From Comamonadaceae bacterium (GTDB taxonomy: Bacteria > Pseudomonadota > Gammaproteobacteria > Burkholderiales > Burkholderiaceae_C), in contig CANGZO010000065.1 of the NCBI GenBank assembly GCA_947458305.1, positions 1 through 10,636 of the forward strand: DNA of 10,636 nucleotides. Direction: 5' to 3'. A program made the position numbers and the translations under genes. Below the pieces are notes generated by a model. The model worked only from the letters and a program-made list of their open reading frames with translations, searched no databases and was not told the origin of the DNA. Within the stretch, counting starts at the first letter, position 1, and every line of letters begins with the position of its first letter. This document shows, in pieces, positions 7,411 to 10,636 of this stretch.

Positions 7411-7446
7411 GGCCCGTTGTCTGTTCAACGGGCCTTTTTCTTTTTT
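7411..7446 (+). terminator. intrinsic terminator between fba and purC
   Basis: A perfect 9-bp stem, GGCCCGTTG (7411-7419) with CAACGGGCC (7426-7434), has a 6-base loop and is followed by five T, one C and six T (7435-7446). It ends fba transcripts. It lies only 18 bases before the purC ATG, so purC transcripts starting upstream must read through it. Confidence 0.9.
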
Positions 7447-7464
7447 GTGGGACTGTTTTTTGCC

Positions 7465-8373
7465 ATGACTTCTGCGCTTCACACCTCGGCCCTGACTTCC
7501 TTGCCTTTGCTGGCGCGTGGCAAGGTGCGCGACAACTACGCCGTGGGTGACGACCGCATCTTGATGGTGGCGTCAGACCGCATCAGCGCATTCGATGTGA
7601 TCATGGGCGAGCCGATTCCCGGCAAGGGCGTGCTGCTCACGCAAATGGCGCTGTTTTGGTTTGATCAGTTGGGCCCCAAGGGCCTGAACATCTGCCCGAT
7701 CCACCTGACGGGCGAAGCGCCCGAGAGTGTGGTGAGCGCCGAAGAAGTGCCACAGGTCACGGGCCGCTCCATGCTGGTCAAGCGCTTGAAGCCCATCCCG
7801 GTCGAAGCCGTGGTGCGTGGCTATCTGGCCGGCAGCGGCTGGAAGGAATACCAAGACAACCAGGCGGTGTGCGGCGTGAAGCTGCCTGCAGGCCTGAAAA
7901 ACGCCAGCCGCTTGCCCGAGCCCATCTACACGCCCGCCGCCAAAGCCGCAGTGGGCGAGCACGATGAAAACATCACGTTCGAACAAACCGTGGCCATGAT
8001 CGGGGCCGATTTGGCCACCCGCATTCGCGACATCAGCATCCAGCTCTACAAGGCAGCGCGCGATATCGCAGCCACCAAAGGCATCATCATTGCCGACACC
8101 AAGTTCGAGTTTGGGCTGGATGCCGATGGAGCCCTGGTGTTGATGGATGAGGTGCTGACGCCCGACTCGTCGCGCTATTGGCCCGCCGACAGCTACAAGG
8201 AAGGTGCCAACCCGCCCAGCTACGACAAACAGTTTTTGCGTGACTGGCTGGAAACTGCGCAAATCAACGGCAAGCCCTGGGACAAGACCCCGCCTGCACC
8301 ACGCTTGCCGCGTGAGGTGATCGAGAACACGGCCGCCAAATACGAAGAGGCCATGAAAAAGCTGATGGCCTGA
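7465..8373 (+). CDS. purC: phosphoribosylaminoimidazole-succinocarboxamide synthase (SAICAR synthetase)
   Basis: This cytoplasmic enzyme condenses CAIR with aspartate using ATP to give SAICAR in de novo purine synthesis; it directly follows the step catalysed by purE, which lies at the right end of the window. The protein has 302 residues, the long form resembling yeast Ade1 rather than the roughly 237-residue E. coli form. The N-terminal ATP-binding part has RGKVRDNYAVGDDRILMVA (18-36) followed by SDRISAFDV (37-45). The two SAICAR synthetase signatures are VEAVVRGYLAGSGWKEYQ (113-130) and IIADTKFEFG (208-217), followed by LMDEVLTPDSSRYW (226-239). The ATG at 7465 follows GGGA (7449-7452) and gives the family start. 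An upstream in-frame extension would run into fba and is rejected. The gene ends at a bidirectional terminator. Confidence 0.97.
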   Translation: MTSALHTSALTSLPLLARGKVRDNYAVGDDRILMVASDRISAFDVIMGEPIPGKGVLLTQMALFWFDQLGPKGLNICPIHLTGEAPESVVSAEEVPQVTGRSMLVKRLKPIPVEAVVRGYLAGSGWKEYQDNQAVCGVKLPAGLKNASRLPEPIYTPAAKAAVGEHDENITFEQTVAMIGADLATRIRDISIQLYKAARDIAATKGIIIADTKFEFGLDADGALVLMDEVLTPDSSRYWPADSYKEGANPPSYDKQFLRDWLETAQINGKPWDKTPPAPRLPREVIENTAAKYEEAMKKLMA

Positions 8374-8394
8374 GCTCTACGGCATTTGGGGAAC

Positions 8395-8425
8395 AAAAAA
8401 AGGCGCTGCATGGCAGCGCCCTTTT
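8395..8425. terminator. bidirectional terminator between purC and the small membrane protein gene
   Basis: GGCGCTGC (8402-8409) and GCAGCGCC (8413-8420) form a perfect 8-bp stem with an ATG loop. Seven A (8395-8401) precede it, giving a seven-U tract for the minus strand. On the plus strand the tail is C, four T, C, two T, which is weaker but usable. It serves both convergent genes. Confidence 0.88.
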
Positions 8426-8440
8426 CTTGGTGTTGGGAAA

Positions 8441-8806
8441 TCAGCTGGCAAACGCCACCAGTGTCATGACGTCCAACGCCAAGGTGGTGCTGGCCACCAG
8501 CAAGCTGGCGCAGCCGGCTGTGCGGCCGCGCGAGTGCAGGGATGCGCCCCAGAATACAGTCATGCAAACCAGCTCCAGGCAGCCGCGCATCCACAGGTAC
8601 CGTGTGCTGCCGACCAAGTTGGCAGCATCCGGGCTCATGAGCACGGCATACAGGAAAACACCCTTGACCAGCCAGAGTGCAGCGCCAAAATGCACAGAGG
8701 TCAGTTGCGCCACCAGGCTGCGGGTGGGCGTATTCGAGCGCACAGGCGCACCACCGAGCAGGCATTGCAGCTCTTCGGTGGTGATCAGGGGCTCGGCGCG
8801 TGGCAT
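8441..8806 (-). CDS. small membrane protein of unknown function
   Basis: I do not recognise this 121-residue protein. Its first 40 residues are polar (MPRAEPLITTEELQCLLGGA, then a basic, Thr/Ser-rich stretch). Three hydrophobic segments follow, at about 40-58, 75-90 and 100-120, consistent with a small three-helix inner-membrane protein. It has cysteines at 15, 76, 81 and 99 but no CxxC motif. The end is fixed by a TGA at 8441-8443 just before the bidirectional terminator. The start is less sure: the frame is open far upstream, but the ATG at 8806 is the first one downstream of a good -10 (minus-strand TACAAT, 8839-8844). It has only a weak Shine-Dalgarno. The terminator, the promoter and the plausible membrane pattern support a real gene. 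It is divergent from the Mpo1-like gene. Confidence 0.6.
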   Translation of the reverse strand: MPRAEPLITTEELQCLLGGAPVRSNTPTRSLVAQLTSVHFGAALWLVKGVFLYAVLMSPDAANLVGSTRYLWMRGCLELVCMTVFWGASLHSRGRTAGCASLLVASTTLALDVMTLVAFAS

Positions 8807-8838
8807 GGTTTGAAAATGAGTCCAAAAGTGACGGTTAA

Positions 8839-8858
8839 ATTGTAGGATGCACCCATCC
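8839..8858 (-). promoter_or_regulatory. candidate promoter and adjoining dyad for the small membrane protein gene
   Basis: Read on the minus strand, TACAAT (8839-8844) matches the -10 consensus at five of six positions and lies about 33 bases before the ATG. A small inverted repeat, GGATG (8845-8849) and CATCC (8854-8858), directly abuts it in the spacer region. No clear -35 hexamer is present. The whole 153-base gap (8807-8959) to the divergent gene holds no other firm element. Confidence 0.35.
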
Positions 8859-8959
8859 ACTAAAGCGCTGACATGGTCCGGCCCATTGGCTGAAACCGGT
8901 AAATGTCTGTAACAACAAGTATTACATTGGGCGTTTTTTCGCCACAACGAGGGAATTGG

Positions 8960-9481
8960 ATGACGCTTTTTCGCCCCGCAACCACCTTGATGGTGCAGTA
9001 CGCCCATTACCACCGCGATCGCCGCAACATCGCCACCCATTTGCTGGGCATCCCGCTGATTTTTTTGTCCATCGGCGTCTTGCTGTTGGGCCCGGCCTGG
9101 ACTGTGGCGGGTCAGACGCTGACGCTGGCCTGGGCCATGTGGGCGCTCACCAGTTTGTGGTACCTGAGCCGCGGCGATCTGTTGCTGGGCGTGGCCACAT
9201 CGGTGGTCAATGGCGTGCTGATCGCGGCAGCCCATGAGGTGCCACCTCTGGCGCAAGCCTTGGGAATGGCGGTGTGGCAAGCGGGTTTGGGCTTGTTCTT
9301 CATCGGCTGGCTCATCCAGTTCATCGGCCACTATTTCGAGGGCCGCAAACCGGCTTTTGTGGACGACTTGGTGGGCTTGTTGGTGGGGCCGATGTTTGTG
9401 GTGGGTGAGGTGCTCATGTGGGCCGGGTTGCTGCAGCGCATGCACATGGACATCGAGCGCCAGGCAGGGGCAACGCGCTGA
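8960..9481 (+). CDS. Mpo1-like (DUF962/YGL010w) membrane protein
   Basis: This 173-residue integral membrane protein belongs to the DUF962 family, whose yeast member Mpo1 is an iron-dependent dioxygenase that shortens 2-hydroxy fatty acids during alpha-oxidation. The bacterial role is not settled. The family marks are a histidine-rich N-terminus, YAHYHRDRRNIATHLLGIP (14-32, with H16, H18 and H27), and QFIGHYFEGRKPAF (120-133, with H124), a likely metal site. Hydrophobic segments at about 28-48, 53-69, 74-91, 103-122 and 137-157 fit four to five helices. An ATG at 8903 is in frame, but the ATG at 8960 has a strong GAGGGA (8949-8954) and starts at the usual family position. A terminator follows 25 bases after its stop. 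It is transcribed alone, divergent from the small membrane protein gene and convergent with ybbN. Confidence 0.85.
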   Translation: MTLFRPATTLMVQYAHYHRDRRNIATHLLGIPLIFLSIGVLLLGPAWTVAGQTLTLAWAMWALTSLWYLSRGDLLLGVATSVVNGVLIAAAHEVPPLAQALGMAVWQAGLGLFFIGWLIQFIGHYFEGRKPAFVDDLVGLLVGPMFVVGEVLMWAGLLQRMHMDIERQAGATR

Positions 9482-9503
9482 GACGCTTGGCGGCGCAGAT
9501 GTG

Positions 9504-9546
9504 AAAAAGCCCGGCCAGACGCAGCGCAGCAGCTGGGCCGGGCTTT
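9504..9546. terminator. bidirectional terminator between the Mpo1-like gene and ybbN
   Basis: AAAGCCCGGCC (9506-9516) pairs with GGCCGGGCTTT (9536-9546), an 11-bp stem with a 19-base loop. Five A precede the stem, so the minus-strand transcript (ybbN) gains a five-U tail. The plus-strand tail is only three T, so termination of the Mpo1-like gene may be less complete. The position between convergent stops supports the call. Confidence 0.8.
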
Positions 9547-9560
9547 GGGCTGAGCCGAGC

Positions 9561-10514
9561 TCAGTTGAGCGCCATGCTCAGCTTGCGCCGGTAGCTGGAG
9601 ATCATGGCCATGTGGGGGTCTTCTTGCATGGCGGCTTTGCCCATCAGCTCGATGCCGCCGGCTGACTTGCCGGTTGCGTCTTGCGTTTTGGGCTTGGGCG
9701 GTGTCATCAGCTCCAGCAGGGCGACAAAGGTTTTGCGTGGGGCTTCGTCGTCCCACTTCTTGTCGCGCATGATGATTTCCAGCAATTCGTCCATCGCCGC
9801 TTCCCATTGGCCGATCGCGATCAGCAGGCGACTCTTGGCAAAACGGGCCTCAAAGTCGCGTTTGTTCTGGGCGATCAAGGCGTCAAACTGATCCAGCTCC
9901 CATTGGCCACGCGGGTCGGTGGTCACAAACTCCAGGGCGTTGAGCCACTGGGTTTGCGCCTCAAAGCGCAGTGGCACCGGAATGCGGCTCATGGCGGGGG
10001 CCAGCAAAGCGGCAGCTTCGGCCAACTCGCCCAAACCAATCAGCAGCTTGACCAGGTCAAAGCGGGCGTCGTCGTTGCCGGGATCGGTGGCCAGGGCTTG
10101 TTCCAAAGCGGCACGTGCGCTGTGCTCGTCGCCCGCTTGCAGGTGCTCTTGAGCTTCTTGGGCTGCAGCTTGGGCTTGCAGCTCGCCTTCGGCGGGCAGG
10201 TGTTTGTCCAGGAACTGCTTGACCTGGCCTTCGGGTAAAGCGCCCATGAAACCATCGACCGGTTGACCGTTTTTCAGCAACACACAGGTTGGGATGCTTT
10301 TGATGCCAAAGGCCTGGGCCAGTTGCTGCTCTTGGTCAGAATCGATCTTGACCAGCTTGAAGCGGCCGCCGTAGGCGGTTTCCACTTTTTCGAGGACGGG
10401 ACCCAGCGATTTGCAGGGACCGCACCAAGGGGCCCAAAAGTCCACCAGCACGGGCGTGGTCATGGAGGCTTCAATCACCTCGGCTTCAAAATTTTGTATC
10501 GTGACGTCCATCAT
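9561..10514 (-). CDS. ybbN: thioredoxin-domain TPR co-chaperone, YbbN/CnoX family
   Basis: This 317-residue cytoplasmic protein has an N-terminal thioredoxin fold followed by TPR-like helices, the architecture of E. coli YbbN/CnoX, a chaperedoxin that protects unfolding proteins from oxidation and passes them to GroEL or DnaK. The thioredoxin domain (about 3-108) has the classic active site WAPWCGPCK (27-35; C31 and C34) and the cis-proline loop SIPT (73-76). E. coli YbbN lacks a normal CxxC pair, so this protein may also act in dithiol exchange, as reported for the Caulobacter protein. Helical repeats run about 112-270, including DDARFDLVKLLIGLG (148-162) and LLEIIMRDKKW (244-254). The end YRRKLSMALN matches the family C-terminus. 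A stretch at 271-306, rich in Lys/Pro/Thr then Gly/Met, appears longer than in E. coli. The start ATGATG at 10509-10514 has a weak ribosome site. It is divergent from purE. Confidence 0.9.
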   Translation of the reverse strand: MMDVTIQNFEAEVIEASMTTPVLVDFWAPWCGPCKSLGPVLEKVETAYGGRFKLVKIDSDQEQQLAQAFGIKSIPTCVLLKNGQPVDGFMGALPEGQVKQFLDKHLPAEGELQAQAAAQEAQEHLQAGDEHSARAALEQALATDPGNDDARFDLVKLLIGLGELAEAAALLAPAMSRIPVPLRFEAQTQWLNALEFVTTDPRGQWELDQFDALIAQNKRDFEARFAKSRLLIAIGQWEAAMDELLEIIMRDKKWDDEAPRKTFVALLELMTPPKPKTQDATGKSAGGIELMGKAAMQEDPHMAMISSYRRKLSMALN

Positions 10515-10536
10515 GGCGGGCAGTGTTCCGGGTTGT

Positions 10537-10569
10537 GTTTCGGCTCCGAGCGGAGCGAAACCTTAAAAT
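10537..10569 (+). promoter_or_regulatory. purE promoter region with imperfect dyad
   Basis: TAAAAT (10564-10569) is a plausible -10 that would give purE a leader of about 20 bases. Directly before it lies a dyad: GTTTCG and CTCCG (10537-10542 and 10544-10548) pair with CGGAG and CGAAAC (10551-10561), with one bulged G at 10543. It covers the place of the -35 element, which is otherwise not recognisable. It may be an operator for purE, for the divergent ybbN, or for both. It does not match the E. coli PurR or Bacillus PurBox consensus as I know them. Confidence 0.35.
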
Positions 10570-10595
10570 TCAACATCGATCACGAAAAGCACCCA

Positions 10596-10636
10596 ATGAC
10601 TCAAGCGCTCATCGGCGTCGTCATGGGTTCCAGCTC
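10596..10636 (+). CDS. purE: N5-carboxyaminoimidazole ribonucleotide mutase, N-terminal fragment
   Basis: Only 13 codons are inside the window, MTQALIGVVMGSS plus a partial codon. The pattern hydrophobic-GVVMGSS is the start of PurE, where the GS(S/K)SD loop binds the substrate phosphate. PurE rearranges N5-CAIR to CAIR, the substrate of the PurC reaction. The gene runs off the right edge; purK usually follows in this group. The ATG at 10596 has a poor Shine-Dalgarno. Presence of purC on the same strand supports the call, but the fragment is short. Confidence 0.8.
   Translation, partial: MTQALIGVVMGSS

Noticed and set aside
8930..8943. GGCG-TTTTTT-CGCC short hairpin before the Mpo1-like gene
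   Set aside because: A four-base stem with the T run in the loop is not a terminator and is too weak to call a structure.
8903..8959. Earlier ATG of the Mpo1-like gene
   Set aside because: It has no clear ribosome site, whereas GAGGGA stands just before the ATG at 8960, and the extra 19 residues are not family-like.
8807..9445. Upstream extension of the small membrane protein frame to 334 codons
   Set aside because: The extension is antisense to the Mpo1-like gene, is low-complexity (His/Gln/Arg), and crosses the likely promoter of the small gene; only 8441-8806 is kept.
1..10636. Mobile element, CRISPR, toxin-antitoxin or defence system
   Set aside because: No transposase, integrase, repeat-spacer array, tRNA attachment site or paired small toxin genes are visible; all sizeable genes except one belong to known families.

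Overview
The window is a stretch of core chromosome from a high-GC betaproteobacterium. The protein sequences and the neighbourhood (fmt, then pgk, pyk, fba, purC and purE) point to Burkholderiales, most likely Comamonadaceae of the Rhodoferax/Limnohabitans kind. That placement is by recognition, not by a search. Coding density is high, no gap without a gene exceeds about 185 bases, and no RNA gene, insertion sequence, prophage, CRISPR array or toxin/defence module is visible.

Layout, left to right: the last codons of an upstream gene (probably def); fmt, azlC and azlD as a tight plus-strand operon with overlapping stop/start codons; pgk (glycolysis/Calvin cycle) ending in a perfect bidirectional terminator; a convergent minus-strand membrane fatty acid desaturase; pyk, divergent from the desaturase; fba (class II aldolase, Calvin-cycle-type branch); an intrinsic terminator; purC; another bidirectional terminator; a small minus-strand membrane protein of unknown function; a plus-strand Mpo1-like (DUF962) membrane protein; a further terminator; a minus-strand thioredoxin-TPR protein of the YbbN/CnoX family; and, divergent from it, the first 41 bases of purE.

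The genes serve three main themes. fmt formylates the initiator tRNA. pgk, pyk and fba are central carbon enzymes (PGK and FBA act in glycolysis, gluconeogenesis and the Calvin cycle; PK in lower glycolysis). purC and purE are neighbouring steps of de novo purine synthesis. Interspersed are accessory genes: a branched-chain amino acid exporter (azlCD), two enzymes likely to act on membrane fatty acids (desaturase, Mpo1-like), and a chaperone-type thioredoxin.

I do not see a convincing new multi-gene system. The observations most worth checking are regulatory. purC starts only 18 bases after an intrinsic terminator and has a promoter-like -10 just before it. The fba leader can form mutually exclusive pairings, one covering its Shine-Dalgarno. 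An imperfect dyad sits in the purE/ybbN divergent promoter region. Between purC and purE lies a three-gene block that includes an orphan 121-residue membrane protein.
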